Program-made: the position numbers and the translations under genes
Notes under the pieces: generated by a model
Seen by the model: the letters and a program-made list of their open reading frames with translations, nothing else
The model's database searches: none
Told to the model about the DNA's origin: nothing
Source of the DNA: Rothia sp. P100
Lineage (GTDB): Bacteria; Actinomycetota; Actinomycetes; Actinomycetales; Micrococcaceae
Direction: 5' to 3'
Assembly (NCBI RefSeq): GCF_023712425.1
Contig: NZ_JAMAYG010000001.1
Location: forward strand, 682,001-746,000
Length of the DNA stretch: 64,000 nt
Shown here: positions 17,871-27,105 of the stretch, one piece after another
Position numbering within the stretch: the first letter of the stretch is position 1
How the letters are laid out: the number at the start of each line of letters is the position of its first letter

Positions 17871-18548
17871 ATGGATATTGAAGTACTACGCCGCGCCCCC
17901 CTCTTTGCATCACTTGATGATGAGGCTTTTGCAGCTTTGACCGAAGACATCACCGAAGTTGACCTGTCCCGCGGCGCTACCCTTTTTTACGAAGGCGATC
18001 AGGGCGATCAGCTCTACTTCGTCATCTCCGGCAAGATGAAGCTGGGACGCACCGCATCTGACGGCCGTGAAAACTTGGTAGCCATCATGGGCCCCGGTGA
18101 AATCTTCGGCGAGATGGCGCTCTTTGATCCCTCACCCCGTTCCACCAGCGCGACCGCTGTGTCTGAAACCCGCCTGGCAGGTGTTAAGCACGAGTCCCTG
18201 CGCAAGGCAATGGAAAAGTCACCTAATATCTCAGCTCAGGTACTGCAGGCTCTAGCACGCCGCCTGCGCCGTACCAACGAGAACCTGGCTGACCTGGTTT
18301 TCTCAGATGTTCCCGGTCGCGTGGCTAAGGCCCTCCTTGATTTGGCTGACCGCTTCGGTCGCCCCGCTACGGACGGCGTCCTGGTTGCTCACGAGCTCAC
18401 CCAGGAAGAACTGGCACAGCTGGTTGGCGCTTCCCGCGAAACCGTGAACAAGGCTCTTGCTGAGTTCGTTTCACGCGGTTGGATCCGACTCGAAGCACGC
18501 GCAGTGGTTATCCTTGACCTGCAGCGTCTGCGTCAGCGTTCACGCTAA
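17871..18548 (+). CDS. crp: Crp/Fnr-family transcription regulator (GlxR/Crp-like)
   Basis: 225 residues. The N-terminal cyclic-nucleotide-binding domain has the phosphate-binding cassette GEIFGEMALFDPSPRSTSA at about 76-94, with Glu81, Arg90 and Ser/Thr retained, so cAMP binding is likely. The C-terminal winged helix shows TQEELAQLVGASRETVNKALAEF at about 177-199. Length and sequence fit the actinobacterial Crp/GlxR group, a global regulator of carbon use that binds TGTGA-N6-TCACA. AGGAG lies 10 bases before the ATG. The gene lies beside nudix, ridA and marP-like genes, the usual actinobacterial neighbourhood. It is followed by a very strong terminator. Confidence 0.92.
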   Translation: MDIEVLRRAPLFASLDDEAFAALTEDITEVDLSRGATLFYEGDQGDQLYFVISGKMKLGRTASDGRENLVAIMGPGEIFGEMALFDPSPRSTSATAVSETRLAGVKHESLRKAMEKSPNISAQVLQALARRLRRTNENLADLVFSDVPGRVAKALLDLADRFGRPATDGVLVAHELTQEELAQLVGASRETVNKALAEFVSRGWIRLEARAVVILDLQRLRQRSR

Positions 18549-18572
18549 ACATTTCAACCGTTATCGGTCAAT

Positions 18573-18611
18573 AAAAAGGTGGGCACCCCAACTGGGGTGC
18601 CCACCTTTTTG
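18573..18611. terminator. bidirectional terminator between crp and the NUDIX gene
   Basis: AAAAAGGTGGGCACCCC-AACT-GGGGTGCCCACCTTTTT: 17 perfect pairs with T runs in both directions. It serves crp on the plus strand and the NUDIX gene ending at 18632 on the minus strand. Confidence 0.95.
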
Positions 18612-18631
18612 ACGTCACTCGTGGCTAAGTT

Positions 18632-19639
18632 TTAAGTATTATTTGAACGGTAAAGCTGGCTTGAGCATTTTTCCCAGATTCCAGGTGAAGTAGGTGAGGT
18701 AAAGGCAAGCATGTATTCACCGTCGACCTGCACAACCTCTGCCTTCTTTATTTCGACCTTGTGCTTCTGTGCTAAGAAGGCAACAGCGTTGGAGGAGCGC
18801 GCTAGGCTCTCCAAGATGCAAAGGACGCCAGGGGTTAGGAGTTCTTCCAGCGGCAGGGAACGGGTGGTGTCAGCCCCGATGCGGTCCCCTAGCCAGGTCT
18901 GCCCTGAGGTTGCCAGCAGCTCCCTCACGTTGAGCCACTCACCCCAGGAGCCTTTACTCGCCAGTAAACAAAACTTTTGTCCCACCGGTACCGCACAGGC
19001 GAAGTAGTGGATATCGCATCTCTGGTGCCTGAAATCTGGGGACTGCCAGCGTGCCAGGGGGCGTAGAAGATCGGTGCGAAGTTTCAAGCCGCGTTTGCCC
19101 AGGTATTCCGCCATGGTCTTATCACCGGCAGCAATCATTTCGCGGGCGTCCATCTGTTCTAGTCCGTCAGAGTGCTCGGTGACGCTCATTGAGTCAGACC
19201 CTGCCAGCAGAATTCCGGTTTCCTCAAACGCTTCACGGATAGCCCCGGCAACAGCAGCATGCGCGGTTTCGGCGTCCTCTGTTTGCAGAACGGCTTGCCA
19301 CTGTGCTGGTGATGGACCAACCCAAGGCACCGGCTCGGCGTCTGCAGGGGTAATGAGACCACCGGGGAAAGTTACCACGCCCAGAGGGGATGCACCGGTG
19401 CGGTAAGTGAGCAGTACCTCAAGCCCGTTTGCGCCATCACGCACAAAGACAACTGAGGCTGCCTGCCGCAGGCTTCGCCCCGCTACCGCGCCGTTTTCTA
19501 CAAAAGAGTGTGCTGCCGATTGCAGGGCGCGTGGCACCCTGAAGTAGCGCGCAGCGGCAGGTACGCTGGCGCTAGGTGTAGGAGCATCTGAGCGAGGCAA
19601 GGTTTTGAGGGCCCCGGTGTACATTCCCTGGTTAGACAT
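18632..19639 (-). CDS. NUDIX hydrolase, substrate unknown
   Basis: 335 residues from ATG 19639, whose first bases overlap the ridA stop (ATGTCTAA). The NUDIX elements are widely spaced: FPGG near 91-94 and, after a 40-residue insert, AIREAFEETGILL near 134-146. The C-terminal ~190 residues carry WQSPDFRHQRCDIHYFACAVP, the pattern of larger NUDIX proteins that sit beside Crp and RidA in actinobacteria. The long insert argues against the CoA pyrophosphatase subgroup. It forms one operon with the DUF4177 gene and ridA. The metallo-beta-lactamase-fold gene often found between this gene and crp is missing here. Confidence 0.8.
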   Translation of the reverse strand: MSNQGMYTGALKTLPRSDAPTPSASVPAAARYFRVPRALQSAAHSFVENGAVAGRSLRQAASVVFVRDGANGLEVLLTYRTGASPLGVVTFPGGLITPADAEPVPWVGPSPAQWQAVLQTEDAETAHAAVAGAIREAFEETGILLAGSDSMSVTEHSDGLEQMDAREMIAAGDKTMAEYLGKRGLKLRTDLLRPLARWQSPDFRHQRCDIHYFACAVPVGQKFCLLASKGSWGEWLNVRELLATSGQTWLGDRIGADTTRSLPLEELLTPGVLCILESLARSSNAVAFLAQKHKVEIKKAEVVQVDGEYMLAFTSPTSPGIWEKCSSQLYRSNNT

Positions 19640-20108
19640 ACTCAACGATAATTTCAATTTCGACCGGGGAGTCAAGCGGAAGCACAGGCACCCCTACCGC
19701 CGAGCGCGCGTGTTGGCCCGCTTCAGCAAAGATTTCACCCAGCAGCAAAGAGGCACCATTAATGACGGCGGGCTGAGCTGTGAAGTTTGGTTCGGACGCA
19801 ACGAAACCGACGACCTTGACGACCTTGGTCACCCGATCAAGATCACCGATAACAGATTTAACCGCTGCCAAAGCGTTAAGCAGACTAAGAGCTGCAAGCT
19901 CCTGAGCCTTCTCGGGGCTCACGTAAGCGGCGTCCCCGCTGGCAGAGACTTTGCCACGGGCAGGTAGCTCACCCTTAACGAAGGGCAATTGGCCAGATGT
20001 GTAAACGTAGTTGCCGCTGGTGACGGCGGGGACGTAGGCAGCCACGGGAGCTGCTAGCTCGGGTAGGTTATAGCCGAGTTCTCTAATGCGGTCTTCAACC
20101 GTTGACAT
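19632..20108 (-). CDS. RidA/YjgF family enamine/imine deaminase-like protein
   Basis: 158 residues from ATG 20108, preceded by AAAGGTG; an earlier TTG would add 12 unlikely residues. YVYTSGQLPFVKGELPARG near 35-53 and the C-terminal FAEAGQHARSAVGVPVLPLDSPVEIE near 127-152 match the family, with the substrate-anchoring Arg in QHARSAVGV. Members hydrolyse reactive 2-aminoacrylate-type enamines, preventing damage to PLP enzymes. This is the longer actinobacterial RidA type rather than the 128-residue enteric form, so the exact substrate is less sure. It is co-transcribed with the NUDIX gene downstream. Confidence 0.87.
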   Translation of the reverse strand: MSTVEDRIRELGYNLPELAAPVAAYVPAVTSGNYVYTSGQLPFVKGELPARGKVSASGDAAYVSPEKAQELAALSLLNALAAVKSVIGDLDRVTKVVKVVGFVASEPNFTAQPAVINGASLLLGEIFAEAGQHARSAVGVPVLPLDSPVEIEIIVEYV

Positions 20109-20199
20109 CGCATCACCTTTCACTGGGTAGCCTGCACTCAACAACGCCTAAGAACTAAAAAGGTTGCTGGGCGAGCTACCGTATGTATAGAGCATTAAA

Positions 20200-20240
20200 C
20201 CGGGCCTGCAGGCGCTGCACAGTGCAGGCCGCAAACCCGG
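20200..20240 (-). terminator. hairpin after the DUF4177 gene
   Basis: GCCTGCA at 20204-20210 pairs with TGCAGGC at 20223-20229, extended by CCGG/CCGG outer pairs. On the minus strand it is followed by TTTAA, a weak T tail, so it may be partly read through into ridA. Confidence 0.5.
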
Positions 20241-20255
20241 CTTTCAACAGAATCG

Positions 20256-20456
20256 CTAGTTTGACTTCTTACGCTTGAAGTAGGCGATTGGATTACCCTG
20301 AGTCGGTGCCACCATATTACCGGCAGGAGTTGCCCCAGAAGGTGCAGCGCCGGGAAGTACAGTGACAAGTTCCCAACCATCTTCACCCCAGGTATCGAGG
20401 ATCTGCTTGGTTGCGTGAATCATCAGGGGCACAGTTGCGTATTCCCATTTTTCCAT
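20256..20456 (-). CDS. DUF4177 domain-containing small protein
   Basis: 66 residues starting MEKWEYATVPLMIHATKQIL. The WEYATVP strand and GEDGWELVTVLPG segment are typical of DUF4177, a small beta-rich fold of unknown role. The C-terminus is basic (FKRKKSN). The linker of Gly/Ala/Pro residues around 37-55 is the variable part in this family. It is the first gene of a minus-strand group with ridA and NUDIX, as in related actinobacteria. Confidence 0.8.
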   Translation of the reverse strand: MEKWEYATVPLMIHATKQILDTWGEDGWELVTVLPGAAPSGATPAGNMVAPTQGNPIAYFKRKKSN

Positions 20457-20698
20457 AGTTCTAGCCTAGACCACCCCGCCCTAAAAGACGAACGATGAGA
20501 GCAACTAGCTACGTGCCGGAAGGCTCACTACAGCTGGGTAAACGGTGAAAGGATCACCGGCGAAGGGTCTAGGTTAGCTACACACACCGTATATAAACCT
20601 CTGCGATGTGGTCTTTCTAACCGGCTGACAGCACACTTCTACGGTGTCAACAGGGGCAAGCCAATGTACTTTTTCCTATCAGCCGATAAACTGATGCA

Positions 20699-22834
20699 AT
20701 GGCTTCATCTAAGAATCTTCGCAAGAGACACCGCACACCCGGCGATTTTCTGCAGTTCATTGCACTCAGCATCATCGCCGGCTTTGTGACGGCTCTTATT
20801 CTTGTGCCTCCGACTACCGCCCTGAGCGCTACCGCAAGTGCATCGCTGAACTGGTTCAAGGGCTTGCCCGATACCCTCAGCGAGGGGCCCCTATCTGAGC
20901 CGTCGGTCATTTATGCCAAGGACGGTAAAACAGAGCTCGCCTCCTACTACTCGCAGAACCGCACCGAGATTACTCTCGATGATATGTCTCAGCACATGAA
21001 AGATGCCATTCTCTCGTCTGAGGACCGCAAGTTCTACGAGCACGGTGCGGTGTCCCCTTTGGGTATTGCCCGCGCGGTGGTCAATAACATCGTTAACCCC
21101 GGTGCGCGACAGGGCGCTTCAACCCTCACCCAGCAGTACGTCAATAACCTGTTGATTGACGCGGCTGAGCAGAACGGTACAGAAGCCGACACTTTGGGTG
21201 CCAACAAGGATTACCTCGACAAGATCAAAGAGATTAAACTTGCGATCTCGATGGAGCAGAACCTCTCCAAAGATGACATTCTGGAGGGCTACCTTAATAT
21301 CATCAACCTCGGCGGCTCCAACTACGGTGTAGAGGCCGCTGCCAACTACTACTGGGGTATCTCCGCTAAAGAACTTGATATTTCTCAGTCAGCTATTCTG
21401 GCGGGCATGGTTGTTTCACCTAACATTTATCGCCCAGACGTAAACCCTGAGCTTTCTAGGGAACGACGCGATATCGTATTAGGTACCATGTTTCGTGACG
21501 GCAAAATCACTGAGGAAGAATACTCCAGTGCTCTCAACGAAGACATTGAGCTGGATATTCATAACACCCCTATGGGATGCTCTACTGCTGGCGATTCAGC
21601 GCACTTCTGTTACTACGCGGTCACTGACTTCTTGAATGATGAAACCTTCGGTGCAACCGAAGATGATCGAGCCAACTCTCTTTACCGGGGCGGCTACAAG
21701 ATTATTACCACTCTTGATCCCGCCGCGCAGGCAGAGGCCAAGAAGCAGGTTGAAGCGACTCAGCCTTCCAGCAACAACGTTGATGATGTCAACTCTTCTC
21801 TGGTATCGGTGGAGCCTTCCAACGGCAACATCGTGGCTATGGCTCAGAACTCAGCGTACGGTGAGCAAGACGAGACCAATCAGAGCTCCTACTACAACTT
21901 TAACGCCGGCACCTCCCACGGTGGTACAGCCGGTTACCAGCCGGGTTCTACCTTCAAACCGGTTCTGCTTGCCCAGTGGATTAAGGACGGGAAGGGTGTC
22001 AATGCTTACATCGATGGCACCTCTCTGAACTACCCCCAGTCCTTCCGTTGGCCTGCGTCCTGTGTTGAAGGCGGTTTCACCCAGACCCCTGATACGGACG
22101 GCTATAAGTTCCAAAATGCTGAGGGTGGAGCCCAGACTTGGGGCACCGTAGCCTACGGCATGAAGAACTCCATTAACTCCTACACCATGAAGATGGCGTC
22201 CGTGACCGATGCCTGTGCCCTCAACGACCTGCGTTCAGCCATGCATATCACCGACGGTGCTGGCAATGATGAGCCTTACGGCCTTAATCAGCCTTCGGCC
22301 TACATCGGTGGTTGGCGTAATGGTACCACTCCCCTGATTATGGCTTCTGCCTACGCTGTCTTTGCGAGCGGCGGTATGTACTGTGAGCCCAAATCTCTGA
22401 ACAAGGTGGAAAGCGGTAAGACCGGCGAGGAAATTAAAACCTATGAGGCTAGCTGTGAACGTGTTCTCGAAGAGAACGTCGCTAATGGTGTTAACTACGT
22501 ACTCAAGCAGGTTCTGGTTGATGGCTCCGGTTACCAGCGCGGCATTGGTCTTACCGATGCTTCAGCAGCTAAGACAGGTACCACCGATAACTCCACCCAG
22601 ACCTGGACTGTGGGTTATACCCGCGGCCTGTCAACTGCATCCTGGGTAGGCTCCATGAACTGGGGTTCACGTTCACTCAATGGCCTCTCCATCAACGGTA
22701 AGTCGTTGGACTACGTGGACGGCGCTACCTATGCGGGTCTGCAGTGGCAGCGTTACATGCAAGCTGAGGCTAAAAACTACAATACGGACAGGTTTGAGAA
22801 TCCCTCAGCTTCTGTTCTCGGCACGAGCCAGTAA
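20699..22834 (+). CDS. class A penicillin-binding protein (transglycosylase/transpeptidase)
   Basis: 711 residues. A single transmembrane helix at about 17-38 anchors it with the bulk outside. The glycosyltransferase family 51 domain shows SSEDRKFYEHGAV near 105-117 (catalytic Glu) and GASTLTQQYVNNLL near 140-153. The transpeptidase domain has Ser417 in SxxK (GSTFKP), SxN at 491-493 and KTG at 625-627, all intact. It polymerises and crosslinks peptidoglycan. No PASTA domain is present, unlike some actinobacterial homologues. The ATG at 20699 has no strong Shine-Dalgarno; the ~240-base gap before it holds no gene. The whiB-type gene often found upstream is not present. Confidence 0.92.
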   Translation: MASSKNLRKRHRTPGDFLQFIALSIIAGFVTALILVPPTTALSATASASLNWFKGLPDTLSEGPLSEPSVIYAKDGKTELASYYSQNRTEITLDDMSQHMKDAILSSEDRKFYEHGAVSPLGIARAVVNNIVNPGARQGASTLTQQYVNNLLIDAAEQNGTEADTLGANKDYLDKIKEIKLAISMEQNLSKDDILEGYLNIINLGGSNYGVEAAANYYWGISAKELDISQSAILAGMVVSPNIYRPDVNPELSRERRDIVLGTMFRDGKITEEEYSSALNEDIELDIHNTPMGCSTAGDSAHFCYYAVTDFLNDETFGATEDDRANSLYRGGYKIITTLDPAAQAEAKKQVEATQPSSNNVDDVNSSLVSVEPSNGNIVAMAQNSAYGEQDETNQSSYYNFNAGTSHGGTAGYQPGSTFKPVLLAQWIKDGKGVNAYIDGTSLNYPQSFRWPASCVEGGFTQTPDTDGYKFQNAEGGAQTWGTVAYGMKNSINSYTMKMASVTDACALNDLRSAMHITDGAGNDEPYGLNQPSAYIGGWRNGTTPLIMASAYAVFASGGMYCEPKSLNKVESGKTGEEIKTYEASCERVLEENVANGVNYVLKQVLVDGSGYQRGIGLTDASAAKTGTTDNSTQTWTVGYTRGLSTASWVGSMNWGSRSLNGLSINGKSLDYVDGATYAGLQWQRYMQAEAKNYNTDRFENPSASVLGTSQ

Positions 22835-22844
22835 GGGTTACACC

Positions 22845-23804
22845 ATGACTTCTTTAAGTTCTTTCGATGTAGCAGCTTCGATCCGCTCCGCTTCTAAGAC
22901 TGTTTCGGCGGTTCTAGCTGCAGGTGCGGTTGCGGGAGCCGCTACGGCAGCTTATGCACGTTTTTACGAGCTCAACAATTTTGGGGTTCGGCAAGAAATT
23001 CTGCCCGTTCTTCCCGCTGGTAGCCCCGACTTTAGGGTGTTGCACATTTCGGATATGCACATGATCCCGGGGCAGAAGCGGAAGACAGCTTTCATGCATT
23101 CCCTAGCGGAGTTGCAGCCTGATTTAGTTATCAATACCGGTGATAATCTCTCCCACATGAGCGGTCTTCCCGCTCTTTTAGAGGCTCTGGGCCCGCTCTT
23201 TAATTTCCCCGGTGTCTACGTACCCGGCTCTAACTGCTACTTTGCCCCCGTTTCTAAGAACCCCGCCCGCTATCTCTGGAAGAAGAATACCGGGGATGAG
23301 GCTGGCACTGAACCGCGCGACCTACTCCCTACTCAAGACATGCACGATGCCTTCGATGCCCGAGGTTGGGTAGGTCTTATTAACCGCCATGACACCCTGA
23401 CCATCAATGGTTTGAGGCTAGAATTTTCTGGTGTGGATGACCCGCACCTGAATTACGATCAGCACCCTGGCTTTGCCCCCACAGCTTTTGAGGCTGAGAA
23501 AGCCCCTAGCGTCCGGCTAGGTGTCTGCCACGCTCCCTACATGCGCACTCTGGAGCGCTTTGTGGATGATGGCGCACAGGCAATTTTTGCGGGTCACACT
23601 CACGGTGGTCAGGTCTGCCTTCCCGGCGGTCATGCGCTGAGATCTAACTGCGATTTGCCCCCGGAACGTGCCAAGGGCGTTTCTCTACAGGGAGGTGTTC
23701 CGGTGCAGGTTTCAGCCGGTTTGGGCACCAGCAGGTATGCGCAGGTACGCCTCTTCTGCCCGCCTGAAGCCGTGCTGGTCACTTTGACTTCGGCTCAAAA
23801 GTAA
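22845..23804 (+). CDS. calcineurin-like metallophosphoesterase (YkuE-type)
   Basis: 319 residues from ATG 22845, with AAGGG upstream and 10 bases after the PBP stop. The frame is open inside the PBP gene, but that part is in a different frame from the real product. The metal-binding motifs are in order: SDMHMIPGQKR near 70, TGDNLSH near 101, CHAPYMR near 226 and GHTHGGQVCLPG near 247. The N-terminal Ala-rich hydrophobic stretch (about 18-38) could be a membrane anchor. It sits directly after a class A PBP, a common actinobacterial pair, so a role at the envelope is plausible; the substrate is unknown. Confidence 0.87.
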   Translation: MTSLSSFDVAASIRSASKTVSAVLAAGAVAGAATAAYARFYELNNFGVRQEILPVLPAGSPDFRVLHISDMHMIPGQKRKTAFMHSLAELQPDLVINTGDNLSHMSGLPALLEALGPLFNFPGVYVPGSNCYFAPVSKNPARYLWKKNTGDEAGTEPRDLLPTQDMHDAFDARGWVGLINRHDTLTINGLRLEFSGVDDPHLNYDQHPGFAPTAFEAEKAPSVRLGVCHAPYMRTLERFVDDGAQAIFAGHTHGGQVCLPGGHALRSNCDLPPERAKGVSLQGGVPVQVSAGLGTSRYAQVRLFCPPEAVLVTLTSAQK

Positions 23805-23808
23805 CCCC

Positions 23809-25176
23809 GTGAGCAGAGTCGTGCGGGTTGCAATCGTGGGCGGCGGCCCGCGTGGTCTATGGGCAGTTGAAGAGCTTGCTCGCATTGCACGTGCGCAGAA
23901 CCTCAGTTGTGAGGTGACGATCTTTGACCCTCAACAGTTGGGCAGGGGCGCCGCCTACAGCCTGGACCAGCCCGCCTACTACCTGCTGAACGTGGAGGCT
24001 GGCCGGGTTGCTACCGGTTGGGGTCTGCTGAATGAATTTCGGCGTCAGGTGCTGGGTGAGACAGACCCGCTTACCACCTTCCCGCCGCGCCGCACCGTGG
24101 GGCTTTTTTTCCACTTCTCCTGGCAGCATCTTCTGGCAAATCTGCCGACCGGGTTCACCGTGCGCCATGTGCAACAGCGCGTTACCGATATCAGCCAACT
24201 GGCTGATTATGATGCGGTGCTGTCGGTCACCGGACATAACCCCCTGCCTAGCGGTGACGGGGTGCTGAGATCATACGACGACTTGAGTGCGGTAGCTGCC
24301 GGTTCCAGTGTGGCCCTGCGCGGGGCAGCACTTTCTTGTATTGATACGGTGCTGGCTCTGACGCTGGGCAGGGGCGGCAACTTCTCCGGAGCAACCTATG
24401 AGCCCAGCGGTTTTGAACCTGCCACCATGATGCCTTTCTCGCGCAGTGGTCGCTTCATTCAGGTGAAGCCCCCGCAGCCCACCGAAAGCGAGTTGGACCT
24501 CTTAGAGAAGTTTAAAGCTCCCCTGGCCCAGGTCACCACGGGCGCCGAGCTGCGTGCCTTGGTTATTGAGGCTGCTTCTGCCCTGCACGGTGTGCCGCTG
24601 ACGTGGGAAGATTCACTATCCACCTTGCCCACTGAAGAGCTGATGAGGGTGAGCCTGCTGAGCGAGCGTCTGCCGCAACAGAGTTTTGGCATGGTCTGGA
24701 AAAATCTCTACCCCCAGATTATTACCCGGGTTTCACTCGGCGGGCTGGCACTGGATAGCACCTTACGCGAGACCATTGGCCGCCTGAAACCGCTCACCTT
24801 CGGCGCACCCGCCGCACAAATGCACCGCATGTTAGGCCTTGTGGAGGCCGGCCTTTTGGACCTAAGCATGATGGATCGCGCACAAGATATTAAAGCGGAT
24901 TACCTCATCGATACCGTGCAATCCCCGGCGGGTCTAGCAGAAGGTAGCTTCAATGAGACCCTGGCACGGGCATCCGATGCCGATATCTCCCAGGGCTACC
25001 TGCGCACCGATGAACGTGGTTTTGTGGGGACTAGCTCGCGCTGGGCAGCCGCGGGCAGGGTCACCGAGCCCTACGTTCTCGGCAACGATACGGTCTCGCG
25101 GCACAACCACAGCATTATCCCCGCTTGGGCTGAAGCGGTGGGCAGGCTGGCTGACTCTCAGCGGGCGGCTTCGTAA
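23809..25176 (+). CDS. FAD/NAD(P)-binding protein (NAD_binding_9 type)
   Basis: 455 residues starting at GTG 23809. A nucleotide-binding loop VAIVGGGPRGLWAVEELAR lies at the N-terminus, followed by FDPQQLGRGAAYSLDQP and LLNVEAGRVATGW, features of the FAD/NAD(P)-binding domain family related to HpnW/AmdB-like and ornithine-monooxygenase-like folds. The middle has a second Rossmann-like segment (VALRGAALSCIDTVLALT). The C-terminal VTEPYVLGNDTVSRHNHSIIPAWA is characteristic. It is 4 bases after the phosphoesterase and read with it. The reaction cannot be named from sequence. Confidence 0.7.
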   Translation: MSRVVRVAIVGGGPRGLWAVEELARIARAQNLSCEVTIFDPQQLGRGAAYSLDQPAYYLLNVEAGRVATGWGLLNEFRRQVLGETDPLTTFPPRRTVGLFFHFSWQHLLANLPTGFTVRHVQQRVTDISQLADYDAVLSVTGHNPLPSGDGVLRSYDDLSAVAAGSSVALRGAALSCIDTVLALTLGRGGNFSGATYEPSGFEPATMMPFSRSGRFIQVKPPQPTESELDLLEKFKAPLAQVTTGAELRALVIEAASALHGVPLTWEDSLSTLPTEELMRVSLLSERLPQQSFGMVWKNLYPQIITRVSLGGLALDSTLRETIGRLKPLTFGAPAAQMHRMLGLVEAGLLDLSMMDRAQDIKADYLIDTVQSPAGLAEGSFNETLARASDADISQGYLRTDERGFVGTSSRWAAAGRVTEPYVLGNDTVSRHNHSIIPAWAEAVGRLADSQRAAS

Positions 25177-25251
25177 GCGGGCTCCTACCTCCACCGGGGA
25201 CCGTTCGTCAGCTGTGAACCGGTTCCTTGACCAGCAGCTAGTGAATATAAC

Positions 25252-27105
25252 ATGGATTACATGTCTTTTAGTCTTCTGCGCGTCAAACCCTTACCAACGC
25301 CCCCTCCAGTGCCCTACGGCGAGCGCAGCCAAGACGATATCTCCCTGTGGGCCTATACGCGCCCGGTGAGAGGACGCTGGGTTGCTGGTCTCTTGGTAGC
25401 CGTGACAGCTGCTGTTCTGGCTATTTCAATCCCCCAGGTTCTGGGGTGGATTATTGACTCACTTCTCACCAACCAGCCAGTAGCGTCATCAGTCTGGCTG
25501 GGCGGCACCCTAGTATTTGCGCTAGGTCTTGCCCAGGCGGGTCTTATTCTCTTGCGCAGGCAGCTGGTGGTGGAGCCGGCGTCCACGGTGGAGAACACCA
25601 TGCGCATAGATCTCTTTGACCGCCTCTTGCGCTCGCCCTTGAGCTTTCATGACCGCTGGCCCTCAGGGCAGCTACTCACCCGTGCCATGTCAGATCTAGG
25701 CACCATTCGCCGGTGGACTGCCTTCGGTCTGATTCAGCTGATTACTACCCTGGTTCAGGTCGCCGTGGGCACGGCTTATATGGCTCGAGGCTCCTGGCAG
25801 CTGGCCCTCATTTTTCTGATTAGCCTGCCTCTCACCGTTTTCTTCATTTGGCGCTTTGTGCGTTCCTTTCGCACCCTGACCCGCGCCTCCCAAGAGAAAA
25901 CCGGCGATTTAGCTACCACCGTAGAACAATCGGTGCAGGGTATTAGGGTGCTCAAAGCTCTGGGGAGGGGTGAGCACGCACTTGCCGGGTTTGAGAAGGG
26001 GTCAAGCGAACTCAAGAACCTAGAAATCAAGCGCGGCCGCACCACGGGCATGGTGCAGATGCAGGTAGGCATCATCAGCGGTCTGACGCTGGCAATTGCG
26101 CTTCTGGTCGGTCTCAATCTCGTCGCGGAAGGAACCATGAGTGTGGGTGCTCTCAGCAGTTATTTTGCGACCGCGACTATCTTGATGGCGCAGGTGGAGC
26201 GGAGCAGTATGCTGCTCTCCATGTACCTGGGTGCTAAAGTTTCTATGGATCGTCACCGCCAGGTCATGGTGGGTGGAGCTGGTGAGCAGGTGGAGCTAAC
26301 CCTTGACGCTGATGAGTCTGAGGTTGAAATGCTATCTACCCAGCTCGGTGGAGCGTCCATCGAGTTCGATCAAGTTCACTTCAGCTACGGTGAGTCAGAA
26401 CGTCCTGTTCTCACAGGTTTCAGCCTGAAGGTACACCCCGGCGAGATTGTTGCCTTGGTCGGTTCAACTGGCTCAGGCAAGTCAACGGTTCTGCAACTGG
26501 CAGCTGGCCTTTACGCCCCTACCTCCGGCTCCCTGCGAATAGATGAGCTGGACGCACATCGGGTGCCGTTGCCCCAGCTACGGTCACGGGTTGCTTTCGC
26601 TTTTGAAGAGCCCGTACTCTTTTCAGCAAGCGTGCGGCAGAACGTCCTCCTTGGTGCCAGGTCAGACCTCACCGAAAATGAGCAGAATAAGCTACTAGAA
26701 CGCGCTCTGGATGTTTCTGCTGCTGACTTCGTGGCGCAGCTGCCCCATGGTGTTGAAACGGTCATTGGAGAAGAGGGCATGAGTCTATCGGGCGGCCAGC
26801 GCCAGCGTCTTTCGCTGGCACGCGCTATCGCAGCTTGCCCCGGCGTCCTGCTCTTAGATGACCCGCTCTCTGCCCTGGACGTGAGCACCGAGGAACGGGT
26901 TATCACCAACTTCAAGAAGCAATTAGGCGGCACCACCGTCTTGCTGACCGCACACAGGCCGTCAACCGTGGCTCTAGCTGACCGCGTAGTTCTGCTGCAG
27001 GAGGGTAGGGTTGCGGCCCTGGGTACCCACAGCGAGCTCTTGAGCAGGGCTGATTACCGCCGACTCATGGCACCAAGTACCACCGGGCAGGGAGCAGAGC
27101 AGTGA
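25252..27105 (+). CDS. ABC exporter subunit with degenerate catalytic site (half-transporter 1)
   Basis: 617 residues: six transmembrane helices (about 43-320) and an ATPase domain. Walker A GSTGSGKST is at 404-412 and the signature LSGGQ at 512-516. Walker B ends in D-D-P, so Asp537 stands where the catalytic Glu should be. The switch His (TAHRPST) is present. This is the pattern of the non-hydrolysing half in heterodimeric exporters such as TM287/288. It overlaps the partner gene by 4 bases (ATGA/GTGA type). The substrate, such as a drug, lipid or siderophore, is unknown. An in-frame ATG three codons later is an alternative start. Confidence 0.88.
   Translation: MDYMSFSLLRVKPLPTPPPVPYGERSQDDISLWAYTRPVRGRWVAGLLVAVTAAVLAISIPQVLGWIIDSLLTNQPVASSVWLGGTLVFALGLAQAGLILLRRQLVVEPASTVENTMRIDLFDRLLRSPLSFHDRWPSGQLLTRAMSDLGTIRRWTAFGLIQLITTLVQVAVGTAYMARGSWQLALIFLISLPLTVFFIWRFVRSFRTLTRASQEKTGDLATTVEQSVQGIRVLKALGRGEHALAGFEKGSSELKNLEIKRGRTTGMVQMQVGIISGLTLAIALLVGLNLVAEGTMSVGALSSYFATATILMAQVERSSMLLSMYLGAKVSMDRHRQVMVGGAGEQVELTLDADESEVEMLSTQLGGASIEFDQVHFSYGESERPVLTGFSLKVHPGEIVALVGSTGSGKSTVLQLAAGLYAPTSGSLRIDELDAHRVPLPQLRSRVAFAFEEPVLFSASVRQNVLLGARSDLTENEQNKLLERALDVSAADFVAQLPHGVETVIGEEGMSLSGGQRQRLSLARAIAACPGVLLLDDPLSALDVSTEERVITNFKKQLGGTTVLLTAHRPSTVALADRVVLLQEGRVAALGTHSELLSRADYRRLMAPSTTGQGAEQ

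Noticed and set aside
17740-17940. A 66-codon open frame starting MSQANVARIETAHT
   Set aside because: It overlaps the crp start in another frame, has no ribosome site and its C-terminal part is read through crp coding sequence.
22680-22844. Long upstream extension of the metallophosphoesterase
   Set aside because: These codons lie inside the PBP gene in another frame; ATG 22845 has a ribosome site and gives the usual N-terminus.
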